A stretch of 64,000 bases of DNA, from positions 1 to 64,000 of the forward strand of contig NZ_JAXIVS010000018.1 in the NCBI RefSeq assembly GCF_034259325.1. The letters are read 5' to 3'. Positions 53,247-63,000 of the stretch are shown here, in pieces. The position numbers and the translations under genes are program-made. The stretch is from Hyalangium ruber. GTDB lineage: Bacteria > Myxococcota > Myxococcia > Myxococcales > Myxococcaceae. Numbering within the stretch: the stretch's first letter is position 1; every line of letters begins with the position of its first letter. The notes under the pieces are model-generated. The model was not told the DNA's origin. It made no database searches and saw only the letters and a program-made list of their open reading frames with translations.

Positions 53247-53530
53247 GGATTGCTCCCGGTCCGCCACGGGACTGTGGCCGAGCCGAGGCAAAGCAGGACC
53301 CGGGCCAAAGCGAAGCCCTCGTGAATCCAGCCACTTGCGGTCCTCACTCCCGTGGGAGTCTCGGCGCGGAGCCTCACCGTCCATGGGATGAGACGGTGCC
53401 CCACGCGACCCCGGGATGACCTGGGTGCTGTTGAGCGGGGATCCATCGGGGCCTGGCTTGGAGCTGCACTTCCCAGACTGGCGCCTCCAGCGCGCTCTCT
53501 AGTATGGCGGTGGTGCAAGGAGTCCATGCC

Positions 53531-54679
53531 ATGAGTTCGATTCGCAGCCTCGCCTTCCTCGCCCTCGCCCTGACGGTTGCTTGCGCCAAACCCAATGAGG
53601 CCGCCGCCGTTGGGAGCACCGAGCCGAAGAAGCCAGCCCAGAAGGCCGCGACGCAAAGCACGCCTCCGACGACCGACCTCGTGACGGTGCGCGACCCGGT
53701 CGAGAACGCCTACACGCTGGGAATGCCGAAGGGCTGGCACAACCGGACCTACTCGGCCCGGGTCTTCGACATCCACAGCATGGTGACCACCTCGGTCAGC
53801 CCGGACGGGAGCGTCCTGCTCTACAGCGGCGACCCCAGCATCCCCCAGTACTGGAATCCGGCCGCGGCGACGCCAGTCCACTACGACATGGCGCGGGTCC
53901 ATCCCCGGATGAAGATCGAGCCGTTCGTCCCCGCCACGAACTACTTCCCCGACTACGTGAAGCGGAAGTTCGGCAAGCTGCCAGACTTCAAGCTCGTCTC
54001 GACCGAGGCGGATGCCCAGGCAGAGCAGAAGCTTCGGAAGAAGTTCGCCGACGTGGGGCTCCGGATGGAGCCGACCGTCGTGAATATCTCCTTCCGCTAC
54101 ACGGACGGCGGCAAGCCCATGAACGCGCTGCTCATCGGCACCTCGACCGACAGCGGGCCGTTCTGGATGGCCACGGTCACGGGGATTGCCACCTCGGGCG
54201 ACCCGAAGCAGTACCTCCCGATGATCGAAGCCATGGGCCGCACCCATCAGATGAACCCTGATTGGCAGGCCGAGCAGAATCGAAAGCATCAAGAGCGCAT
54301 GGCGCAGATCCAGGACTTCGGTCGGCAGATGACCGCCCAGCATCAACAGAACATGGCGGCGATCCAGCAGAGCGCCCAGCGCCACCAGCAGCGCATGCAA
54401 GCCATCTGGGCGCAGGGCGACGCCAGCATGAAGAGCTATTACGACCGCATGGCCTCCGGCGACGCCCAGCACCGGAACTTCCTCAACTACATCAATGAGG
54501 AGAACACGGTGGTCGGCGCGAACGGCAAGACGTTCCAGGTGGACAACAGCTATCAGCGCTACTTCATGCACAAGCAGAACCGCACGTACGTCGGCGGCGA
54601 TATGCGCATGGAGCTCGATACCTTGCGTCGGCTCGGCCTGAACCCCGACGACTACGAGGAAGTGAAGCTCCAGCAGTAG
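53531..54679 (+). CDS. Lipoprotein with glutamine/histidine-rich helical segment
   Basis: 382 residues from the ATG at 53531. A lipoprotein signal (LAFLALALTVACAKP) precedes a Pro/Ala linker and a mixed alpha/beta domain (residues 55-230: VENAYTLGMPKGWHNRTYSA; FWMATVTGIATSGDPKQYLP). A Gln/His/Met-rich helix follows (about 245-305: QNRKHQERMAQIQDFGRQMT, HQQNMAAIQQSAQRHQQRMQ), then a C-terminal domain (VVGANGKTFQVDNSYQRYFM). I recognise no family. The extended His/Met/Gln stretch could bind metal or a partner. It stands alone, convergent with the ClpP-like gene. Confidence 0.7.
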   Translation: MSSIRSLAFLALALTVACAKPNEAAAVGSTEPKKPAQKAATQSTPPTTDLVTVRDPVENAYTLGMPKGWHNRTYSARVFDIHSMVTTSVSPDGSVLLYSGDPSIPQYWNPAAATPVHYDMARVHPRMKIEPFVPATNYFPDYVKRKFGKLPDFKLVSTEADAQAEQKLRKKFADVGLRMEPTVVNISFRYTDGGKPMNALLIGTSTDSGPFWMATVTGIATSGDPKQYLPMIEAMGRTHQMNPDWQAEQNRKHQERMAQIQDFGRQMTAQHQQNMAAIQQSAQRHQQRMQAIWAQGDASMKSYYDRMASGDAQHRNFLNYINEENTVVGANGKTFQVDNSYQRYFMHKQNRTYVGGDMRMELDTLRRLGLNPDDYEEVKLQQ

Positions 54680-54703
54680 GTCTTCGCGAACCTCGAGACG
54701 GCA

Positions 54704-55300
54704 TCAGAGCTGCGTCTTATCCAGGATCTGATCCACCAGCCCGTAGTGCTTCGCCTCGCTGGCGCTCAAGCGCCGCTGAGCGTCACAGTCCAACTGGATC
54801 TGCGCCACGGTCTGGCCCGTGGCGTGCGCCAGCCGCTCGGAAAAGACCTTGCGCATCCGCATCATGGCCGACGCATCCCCTGGCCTCCCACCGCCCGTCA
54901 GGGGTGTGAGCATGAAGTGGCTGTGGGTCAAGGCGACGCGCTGCCCCCGCTCCCCGAGGGCAAAGAGGAGCGCGGCGATTCCAGAGCACTGGCCAACGCA
55001 CACGGTGGACACGGCCGGCTTCACCAACTCCAGCGTGTCGCAGATGGCGAGCGCCGCCGTCACCTCGCCGCCGGGGGAGTTGAGGTAGAGGCGGATGCCC
55101 TCGGTGGGGTTCTCGCTCTCCAGAAAGAGCAACTGGGCAACGACGCGCTGGGCCACTTCATCGTTGATGGGTGTGCCGAGGAGGATGGTCCGCTCACGGA
55201 GCAGACGTGCTTCCAGGTCCTTCGAGGCAGGGCGCGGAGGGGAAGCGCTCCCGCTCGCGGTCTGCTCGCGGGACTTCTGGAAAGGGTTCCACCAGGCCAT
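54704..55300 (-). CDS. ClpP-like protein lacking the catalytic triad
   Basis: 198 residues from the ATG at 55300 (GGAGG 5 bases upstream); a GTG 18 bases earlier is possible. The ClpP fold is evident: RTILLGTPINDEVAQRVVAQ, LYLNSPGGEVTAALAICDTL, VSTVCVGQCSGIAALLFALG, LTHSHFMLTPLTGGGRPGDA and DAQRRLSASEAKHYGLVDQI. Against the family pattern, the nucleophile Ser (GQAAS) falls on Gly with a Ser one place earlier, the His (IMIHQP) on Thr in FMLTPL, and the Asp (RDxxMSA) on Gln in DAQRRLSA. It is therefore probably a non-catalytic ClpP/ClpR-type subunit that could form a mixed ring with an active ClpP encoded elsewhere. Confidence 0.85.
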   Translation of the reverse strand: MAWWNPFQKSREQTASGSASPPRPASKDLEARLLRERTILLGTPINDEVAQRVVAQLLFLESENPTEGIRLYLNSPGGEVTAALAICDTLELVKPAVSTVCVGQCSGIAALLFALGERGQRVALTHSHFMLTPLTGGGRPGDASAMMRMRKVFSERLAHATGQTVAQIQLDCDAQRRLSASEAKHYGLVDQILDKTQL

Positions 55301-55404
55301 CAGCGCCTCCGGGGCCACATCTTAGCAAGCCTGAGCGCACACATTTGACCTGCGAGCCTCCAAGGGAGAACCTGCTTCCGACAGCCGTCCCAGGGACCGA
55401 TGCC

Positions 55405-55959
55405 ATGCCGACCGCCGATGGAGCCGATGCCTCCGCCTTGCCACCCGAGCTGACCCGGCAGGCCCTGGAGGCCCTGGAAGCACCGGAGCTCCACGCGACG
55501 CCACTGCCCTCGGGCTTCGCCACGCTCATGAGGCTCTGGCACTACGAGGAAGCGGGGCCGTGGCGAGCCTGGTCGATCTCTCGCCGCTCCAGCGCCATCG
55601 ACTCTTCCGTGCTCCTCGTCCGCAAGGTGTCGTGGGATCGGCCGGCGGAGTACGCGCGGATCGCCGGGCCTCGGGCCCCGGCCGCGCTCCCTCCCCTGCT
55701 CAGCCTCTTCGAAGCGCGGTTCCCCGTGGAGTCCTGGAACTCGCTCCTCCAGGAGGCCACCGCGCTGAAGGTGCTGCCTCTGCTTCCAGGGAGGGAGATT
55801 CCCTCGGGAGGTGCCCGGGAGCGGCTCGGCCTCGCGTATCGGCTCCCGACGCAGACCGTCTCGTTCGAGTGGTGGGGGGCGCCGCCCGCGGAGTGGAGGG
55901 AGCTGGCGGAGTGGTCCTCGCGCGCCCTCGGAGCGATGGAGGCATGGCTTCAGCGCTGA
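55405..55959 (+). CDS. Unknown soluble protein
   Basis: 184 residues from the ATG at 55405; earlier in-frame starts exist but the sequence before this one is not protein-like. Composition is Trp-rich (WHYEEAGPWRAWSISRRSSA; TVSFEWWGAPPAEWRELAEW) with an Arg-rich centre. No signal, membrane segment or motif is recognised. The alpha/beta pattern is regular and codon use is as in neighbours, so it is a likely real gene. It is divergent from the ClpP-like gene and convergent with the P450. Confidence 0.55.
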   Translation: MPTADGADASALPPELTRQALEALEAPELHATPLPSGFATLMRLWHYEEAGPWRAWSISRRSSAIDSSVLLVRKVSWDRPAEYARIAGPRAPAALPPLLSLFEARFPVESWNSLLQEATALKVLPLLPGREIPSGGARERLGLAYRLPTQTVSFEWWGAPPAEWRELAEWSSRALGAMEAWLQR

Positions 55960-55997
55960 GGAGATTGCCCTGCCCTGCCCTGTCCCTGGCACGTGGG

Positions 55998-57434
55998 TCA
56001 GGTGCCGACCGGAGCCTCGAACAGCTCGCGGATGTCTCCCTCGATGCGCGGAGGGCTCGCCACGCGCTGCCTGGCCAGCACGCGCATCGGCATGCCCGCC
56101 TTCGTCGACAGCGTTGCCTGCACCTGATGGTCGATGCGCGCCCCGTCGGGCGGCAGCAGCGTGAAGCGCTGGAGCAGCATCGCCAGGGTGATGCGGATCT
56201 CCAACGCGGCGAGGCTCGCCCCCACGCACACGTGTGGCCCAGCACCGAAGGGCAGGTATGCCCAGGGTGAGGGGGGCTCGCCCTTCAGCCACCGCTCGGG
56301 CAGGAAGCGGTTCGGGTGCTCGTAGAACTCCGGGAGCCGATGCGTGGCGAGCGGGCTGATGAAGACGTCGGCACGCTCCGGTATCGCGTGGCCTCCCAGC
56401 GTCGCCCCCCGAGCGGCGCTGCGCGCGGTGAAGGCCACCGGGGACAGCAGCCGCAGGCTCTCCTTCACGACGGCGTCGAGCAGCGGCAGCGCGGCGAGCT
56501 GCTCGTGCGTCGGGGGCGCCCCCTGGAGCACCGTCAGCTCGTCCTGCACGTCATGCAGCACGCGAGGATGCAGCGCGAGCAGCAGCAGCGTCCAGCCCAG
56601 CGCGTTGGCCGTGGTGTCGTAACCGCCGAAGAAGAGCAGGAACGTGTGCCCCGCCAGCTCCTCGTCCGTGAAGGGCGCGCCGTCCTCGCCGCGCGCATGG
56701 ACGAGCGCGGCCAGCGCATCGCGGTGCTCGCCCGGCTGGGTGCGCTTCTTCGCGATGAGGGCGAGCAACTCCTGCTCCACAGCCTCCGCCCTGCGCAGGA
56801 GCGTCCGGTACGGCGAGCCAGGGAGGTCATGGGGCAGCAACATCGCCACGGGCGAGAACAGCCCCTGGACGATCTGCTTGATGCGCAGTCCCAGGCCCAG
56901 GTTCGCGTCGGTGGGTGACACGCCGTAGACCGTGTGACTCACCACCCACAGCGCCAGTTGCTGCATCTCCCGCTCGACGTCAATCACCTCGCCCAGGCGC
57001 CAGCGCTCGAACAGCTTGTCCGCCAGCGCCGCCATGTCCTCCCGGTAGGCCTCGACGCGGGGGCGGGTGAAGGCACTGCTGACCAGGCGCCGCGCCTTGC
57101 GGTGGTCATCGCCGTTCAGCCCGAGCAGGTGCGTGCGCAAGCGGTAGAGCGCCGAGGTCTTCGGTGCGTTCTCCGCGAGGGAGCGCACGCAGAAGCGGTC
57201 CGTGCTGGCGAGCACCTCGCGATTGAGTTCGGGGGAGAAGGCGAACACCATGCGCGCGTCCCCCTGCTGAATGGCCGAGAGCTTCCCGTAGCGCTCACGG
57301 ATGCGCAGCAAGGAGCGCACGGGGTCACTGAAGAAGCCGGCCAGCCGCAGCGGCCGGCCCACGAGAGGAATTTTGAGCGGTCCGCTCAAGGGGCCAACCG
57401 GCTCGGCTGCCGGTGTCGTCTCTTCCGTACGCAT
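55998..57434 (-). CDS. Cytochrome P450
   Basis: 478 residues from the ATG at 57434 (AGGGAGGG upstream). Family signatures: I-helix FLLFFGGYDTTANALGWTLL, ExxR motif KESLRLLSP, the haem Cys in LPFGAGPHVCVGASLAALEI, and PERFLPERW-like NRFLPERWLKG. The threonine pair in the I-helix is intact. Soluble, no anchor, and no ferredoxin or reductase gene in the window. It is closest in style to CYP110/CYP120-like and myxobacterial natural-product or fatty-acid hydroxylases. The substrate is unknown. It stands convergent with the small gene at 55405. Confidence 0.93.
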   Translation of the reverse strand: MRTEETTPAAEPVGPLSGPLKIPLVGRPLRLAGFFSDPVRSLLRIRERYGKLSAIQQGDARMVFAFSPELNREVLASTDRFCVRSLAENAPKTSALYRLRTHLLGLNGDDHRKARRLVSSAFTRPRVEAYREDMAALADKLFERWRLGEVIDVEREMQQLALWVVSHTVYGVSPTDANLGLGLRIKQIVQGLFSPVAMLLPHDLPGSPYRTLLRRAEAVEQELLALIAKKRTQPGEHRDALAALVHARGEDGAPFTDEELAGHTFLLFFGGYDTTANALGWTLLLLALHPRVLHDVQDELTVLQGAPPTHEQLAALPLLDAVVKESLRLLSPVAFTARSAARGATLGGHAIPERADVFISPLATHRLPEFYEHPNRFLPERWLKGEPPSPWAYLPFGAGPHVCVGASLAALEIRITLAMLLQRFTLLPPDGARIDHQVQATLSTKAGMPMRVLARQRVASPPRIEGDIRELFEAPVGT

Positions 57435-57522
57435 CACGCCCTCCCTCGGTGAGTCGAGGTTCGCCGAGGAATGATGGGGCCCCTGCTCTTCCCGCGTCCA
57501 GGGAGGCGTACCCCTGGGAGCC

Positions 57523-58401
57523 TTAGGTGCCTTCCTGCAGGAACGGCAGGGCGACGGACACCATGAGCGGATCCGCGAAGATGTTGTAGTGCGTCAGCCC
57601 CGGCAGAATGGCGAGCCGAGACTTCGGCCGCCCCGAGCCGTCCCAGCCACCGTCCTTCTTGCCGCCGCCGAGCAGTCCGAAGAACTCCACGGCGTGCGAG
57701 GGGGGGAACAGGTCCGCATCCGCGGCCATGACCAGCGTGGGCGCCTGAAGCGACGAGATCTGCTTCGAGAAGTCGAAGTCCTGCTTCATGGCCTCCCCGA
57801 TCTTCTTCAGGAGCCTGGGGAAGTCCTCGGGACGGGGCGCGATGGCGACGTAGCCCTGGTACATGGGCGTCTGCTTCATCATCTCGACGGCCCCCTCATT
57901 GACCTGCCCCTGCTGGGCGAGGATCTCCGGGTAGTAGGCGTTGCGGCGAAACACCGCGGAGACGATGACCAGCTTGTTCACGACGTCCGGATGACGAGCG
58001 CCCACCTGCAGCGCGACGCCACCGCCCAGGGAGTAGCCGAACACGTCGACACGCCCCAGCTTGAGGTGCTGGATGAGGGCCGCGATGTCATCCGCCATCA
58101 GCTCGACACTGAGCGGCCGGTCGATGTCGGCCGTCCGCCCGTGCCCCTGCAGGTCCACCGCGATGACCTTGCGGTGCTTCGCGAGTGTCTTGAGGTTGTC
58201 GCCGAACATGGACGTCGACCCGAGCCCTCCGTGGAGGAGGACCAGGGGCCGGCCCTTGCCGTGAGTCTCGTAGTAGAGCTCGAGTCCGTTGATTTTCGCG
58301 TAGTTACCGGGCGCCTTCTGCTTGGGCTGAGCGAAGGCCGGCGTCCCCAGGGCAACGAGCACGAGGACGAAGAACGAGAAATTCCAGCGCAGCAGGGTCA
58401 T
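57523..58401 (-). CDS. Exported alpha/beta hydrolase, paralogue of 16928-17842
   Basis: 292 residues from the ATG at 58401 (GGAGACACC upstream). Signal peptide WNFSFFVLVLVALGTPAFAQ. The fold is clear: GRPLVLLHGGLGSTSMFGDN, VDLQGHGRTADIDRP, the nucleophile in VFGYSLGGGVALQVGARHP, Asp in LVMAADADLFPPSHAVEFFG and His in LPGLTHYNIFADP. It shares most of these blocks with the hydrolase at 16928. It lies 88 bases upstream of the P450 on the same strand and may be read with it. The substrate is unknown. Confidence 0.9.
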   Translation of the reverse strand: MTLLRWNFSFFVLVLVALGTPAFAQPKQKAPGNYAKINGLELYYETHGKGRPLVLLHGGLGSTSMFGDNLKTLAKHRKVIAVDLQGHGRTADIDRPLSVELMADDIAALIQHLKLGRVDVFGYSLGGGVALQVGARHPDVVNKLVIVSAVFRRNAYYPEILAQQGQVNEGAVEMMKQTPMYQGYVAIAPRPEDFPRLLKKIGEAMKQDFDFSKQISSLQAPTLVMAADADLFPPSHAVEFFGLLGGGKKDGGWDGSGRPKSRLAILPGLTHYNIFADPLMVSVALPFLQEGT

Positions 58402-58518
58402 GGTGTCTCCGAACGAGAAGGTCATCGCGTCTATTGACCCCACGAGCCTCCAAAAATCATCGGTCCCCTGCGATTTCCGAATGAAATGGGACACACGCCC
58501 GCGGCGAGGTGGCTCGTC

Positions 58519-59868
58519 CTACCTGGCCTGGGAATCGATGGTGATCAGGCGCCGCAGCGTGTACGAGACGGCAACGGGGCTCTCCGCGCGGGTCTCCAGC
58601 GTGCCGCGGGCAGAGAAGAGGAGCTGGTCGGTCCTGTTCAGCCCGCTGAGCTCGACGCCGTGCTGCCCTGGCGACAGGGGGAACGTGGTCACCCGGTTGC
58701 CGTCAGCGCCCTCCGCGCAGTTGAACCGCAAATCGAGCCACCCGTCGATGAGGACCACCACCGAGCTCACGCCCGCCTCGGCGCAGGTGGGGTTCGGAGT
58801 CGAGGGGCCGTTCGAAAGGGTCCAGGAGACGTAGGCGAAGGAACTCTGGCCGCTGATCAAGGCGACCTTCACCAGCGTGTCCCCGTTCACCGTGAAGGCG
58901 CCCTTGCCCGAGTAGAGGACCGAGTTCGAGGCGTTCACGGCCTCGAGGGTGTACTCATAATGACCGGGGGCGAAGTCATGCACGGCGATGCCGTCCACGC
59001 CCTGGTTCGTACACGGGAAGGAGCCTCCATTGGGGAGGTTCTCGCCGGGGATGGTGATGCGCACCCCCACCACGTCTGGCACGTCCGCGCACCAGGTGCG
59101 GGGTGAGCCGGGGAACGACCAGAGGAAGGTCACGTCCCCAGGGACCGGGGGAGGCGGCGGAATCCGCTCGAGCGAGACGTTCACCTGCGTGTCTCCGTCC
59201 ACCGTGAAGGAGCCGGTGCCGCGATAGAGGGCCTCGCCCGAGGCGCCGAGCGCCTCGACGGTGTAGCTGTACGCACCGGGAGCGAAGTCCAGCAAGGTCG
59301 TGCCGTCCAGTCCCGAGGTGCTGCACGGAAAGAGGCCGTCGTTGGGGAGCACGTGGTCGGGAATGCGGATGCGCACGCTCCTCACGTCCGGCATGCTCAC
59401 GCACCGGAGCGGCGGCGAAACGAAGGACCAGCGGAACGACACATCCCCAGGGCTGGGCGGACGGCTGACCGGGGAGAGCTGTGAACTCACCACCGTGTTC
59501 CCATCCACCGTGAACGAGCCCGTGCCCGAGTAGAGGACCTCGTCCGAGGAGCCGAGCGCCTCGACGGTATAGGTGTAGAGGCCCGGCGCGATGTTGCGCA
59601 GAGTGAAGCCGTCCACACCCTCGGAGTTGCAGGCCTGTACGCCCCCGTTGGGAAGCGTCTGGCCGGGGATGGAGATGCGCACCTTCGTCACGTCCGGCAC
59701 GTCCGCGCACCGGCCCGAGGCGGCGCCGGAGAACGCCCAGAGGAAGGCCACGTCTCCGGGCTTCGCGCTCGGAGCGTCGGGAACGTCGGGCTCGTGGGGG
59801 GTGCCGTCATTGCATCCCGCGAGCGTGGCGACGAGGCAGAGGAGTCCAGCGAGGAGTCGGAGGTTCAT
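58519..59868 (-). CDS. Lipoprotein with four tandem internal repeats
   Basis: 449 residues from the ATG at 59868. The signal LLAGLLCLVATLAGCNDG ends in a lipobox. Four repeats of about 100 residues follow. The first three are very similar, each opening with GDVxFLW or GDVSFRW, then CxDVPDVxxVRIxIP, a second Cys after PNGG or PNDG, and a YTVEALGxSxExLYxGTGSF motif. The fourth (from about residue 345) is more diverged (WTLSNGPSTPNPTCAEAGVS). Pairs of Cys per repeat may be disulphides. It looks like a surface repeat protein built by duplication. No enzymatic domain. Confidence 0.8.
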   Translation of the reverse strand: MNLRLLAGLLCLVATLAGCNDGTPHEPDVPDAPSAKPGDVAFLWAFSGAASGRCADVPDVTKVRISIPGQTLPNGGVQACNSEGVDGFTLRNIAPGLYTYTVEALGSSDEVLYSGTGSFTVDGNTVVSSQLSPVSRPPSPGDVSFRWSFVSPPLRCVSMPDVRSVRIRIPDHVLPNDGLFPCSTSGLDGTTLLDFAPGAYSYTVEALGASGEALYRGTGSFTVDGDTQVNVSLERIPPPPPVPGDVTFLWSFPGSPRTWCADVPDVVGVRITIPGENLPNGGSFPCTNQGVDGIAVHDFAPGHYEYTLEAVNASNSVLYSGKGAFTVNGDTLVKVALISGQSSFAYVSWTLSNGPSTPNPTCAEAGVSSVVVLIDGWLDLRFNCAEGADGNRVTTFPLSPGQHGVELSGLNRTDQLLFSARGTLETRAESPVAVSYTLRRLITIDSQAR

Positions 59869-60041
59869 AGGTGGGCCGTGCCAGTAGATGCCAGGCCGGG
59901 CGGTCCCCGAGCGAGAAAGCTCACTGTGATGTGTAGGCATTTGTGATCCCTAGGGAATCTCGGTGGGGGGAGGGAACTCGGGGCGAACTCCGGCGATAAT
60001 TTCTCGAAATCTGAATTGTCCTAATTCCGCTGGAGTCCCCC

Positions 60042-63000
60042 ATGGCCCCCACCCCTGTAGGCTCAAACTCGTCCGACGCCGCCGCGGCACAACGCGCGGC
60101 GGAGATTGCCGCGGAGCGCGCACGCGCAGCCGCCGAGGCAGCCAAGGCCAAGGCCGCAGCGGAAGCCAAGGCCGCCGCGGAGGCCGCCGCCAAGGCCAAG
60201 GCCGACGCCGAGGCCAAGCGCCAGGAGGCCTCCTCCGCCCAGGTCAAGGCTCGCGAGGATGGGAAGACCGCGGACCAGGCCCAGGGCGCCAACAAGACCG
60301 CCCAGGAGAAGAAGACCACCGCCCAGCAGGAGCTGGACGCGGCCAAGAGCGCGTACGAGTCCAAGGGCCAGCAGGTCGACGAGCGGGGCCCTCGCCCGGG
60401 AGACGTGGAGCGCCTGGGTGAGCTCAAGCAGAAGGTGAACGACGCGCAGGCCAAGTTCGACCAGGCCAAGGCCGAGGCGGACAAGACCCAGAAGGCCGCC
60501 CAGGACGCTCGCACCACCGCCGACGCCTCGAAGAAGGACGCGGTCGCCAAGGGCAACGCCGCCATCGAGGCGCAGAAGGCGGCCAACACCGCCGCCAAGA
60601 AGGCCGGCGAGCCCGAGCCCTTCCGTGAGGCCAATGAGGTCCGGGATATCTACGACGCGGGCAGCCTGGATGCCGCGGCGCAGAAGAAGCTGCTGGGCGG
60701 AGAGACCTCCGTCGTCACCCCGCAGGAGGCCGCGCGCGCCGATGCCCAGCGCGTCTCCGAGGCCACCGCCCGCAGCCCGCGCGAGGGCGCCGCGGAGCTG
60801 GAGCGCCAGCTCAAGGCGAACACGGATCCGGCCTACCGCGAGGCGCTGCAGACCCAGACCGCCGAGTCGCGCCAGCAGATCGTCTCCTCGCTGGAGAAGT
60901 TGGACCTGAGCCCCACGGACGCCAACGCCATCGTGAAGAGCCTGGCGGGCAGCGCGGAGCTGGCGGGCCCCCAGGCGACCGAGGACCTGGCGCGTCAGCT
61001 CAACGACGTGGGCTCCGGCAGCCTCCTCGATGTGGGGGGCATGATGGCGCGCCAGCGCGTGCTGGACGGGCTCAAGACCAACGCGAGTGACCCCAAGTCG
61101 GTGGCGCTGGGCGCGGAGATGGCCAGCCAGCTGCGGGAGGCGAACCGCTACGAGTCCGCCGACGCCATCACCAACCTGAGCCCGGAGTTCAAGGAGAAGG
61201 CCGCTCAGAACGCGGGGGACGAGGCGCTGCGCGCCGAGGTGGACCTGCAGACGGTGGCCGAGGATCGCACCAACGTCGAGGACGTGACGAAGCAGGCCGA
61301 CACCGACGCGCGCACGCAGGCCGACGAGGTGTTCAAGCTGGCCGGCACGAATCCCAAGGATTTGCCGCCCGGCGTCTCCATCGAGCCCGGCGCGACGGAG
61401 GACCAGGCCACCCTCGTGCTGAAGGACGAGCAGGGCAAGGTGCTCGAGCGCACCACCGCCCAGCGCGACGGCGACAAGATCACCCTGGACAGCACCCAGT
61501 ACACGCCCGACGGCAACGCCCAGCGCAGCATCGTGTCCAGCGAGGGCGAAAGCGGCCCCACCACCGTCACCCAGGCGAAGTGGAAGGAGGCCGCCTCGGC
61601 CAGCCCCGGGACGCCGCCCTCCATCGACTCGCTGAAGAACAGCCGCGATCCGGATGTCTCCCTGTCGGAGACGACGGTGCGCAAGGACGGCGACAACCTG
61701 GTGCAGAGCTCCTACACCCAGGACGCTCAGAACGGCATCACCCAGACCGAGAAGACCTTCGGCCGCCAGGACGACAAGGACGGCATCACCGACCGGCTGG
61801 ATGAGCGCTTCGAGGATGGCCCCATCGACACGGTGGACATCAAGACCACCAACATCCCGCCCGAGGGCGCCAAGGGCCCGGATGGCAAGCCGGCCAAGGC
61901 CACCGTCACCACGGGCACCTCGTACTCGCAGGGCGACGTGCGCCTGACGGGCACCACCAGCAAGGCGGTGGACTCGCCGGCCGATGGCAAGCCGCCGAGC
62001 GCCGAGGACCTGAGCGCCGCCGCCGACAAGGCCGAGGACGCCGACAGCTCGCCCAAGAGCTGGCAGCTCGAGGTGAGCAAGTCCAACGAGCTGGCCACGC
62101 AGACGTTCGTCGAGGGCCAGACGGACCTGTCCGTCGTCACCACCAAGAAGGTGGAGGGCAACACCGTCACCGAGACGACCGAGGGCAAGGTGCCCAACCC
62201 GGACGGCGAGGGCGACCCGGTGAGCATCAGCGGCACCTCCTCGCGCACCTACAATGACAAGGGGCAGATCACCGCCGCGAGCTCGGACCAGACGGATGCG
62301 ACTGGCACGCGGCGCACCTCCGAGTACGCGCGCACCGAGCAGCGCAACGCGCAGGGCGAGCTGGAGGTGACCGAGAACACCACCTCCACCGAGCAGCCCA
62401 AGGACGGCGAGAAGCGCACCCTGGAGCAGCAGCAGGTGGCGGTGCAGACCGACCAGGGCCCGCAGCTGGTGCGCGCCTCGCAGACGATGACGGGCCCCGA
62501 GGGCACGGCCAAGGCGTCCATCACCCCCGAGGGCCAGGAGCTCACCGTCAACGGGCAGAAGATGGAGACGCTCGAGCAGCTCCAGGGGCTGCCGGCGGAC
62601 CAGGCCTCGCTGGGCGCCACCACGATGGACGCGCTGTCGCAGCAGGTGCAGGACTTCAACCTGCTGGCGACGGACATCCACACCGCGTACCAGGCGCAGC
62701 AGGCGGCCAACGACAAGGGCGAGCGGAAGGCGGCCGCGAGCGCCAACAACTACGGCCTGTTCCGGCTGAAGCAGGCGCTGACGACCGCCAACTCCGTGGC
62801 CACAGGCGCGCCGGATCCGACCGGTGGCCCCGCGCGCAGCAACACGCCGGTCCCCGAGTGGAAGAAGGCGCCCAGCATCAGCCTGTCGCCCACGCAGCGG
62901 CTGGCCGGTGGCAGCACGGGCGGCATCCAGCTGCTGGCCGGCGCGGCGGGGCTCTACTCGTCGGGCCGCTCGCTCATCAACAACGTCAGCCAGGGCAACT

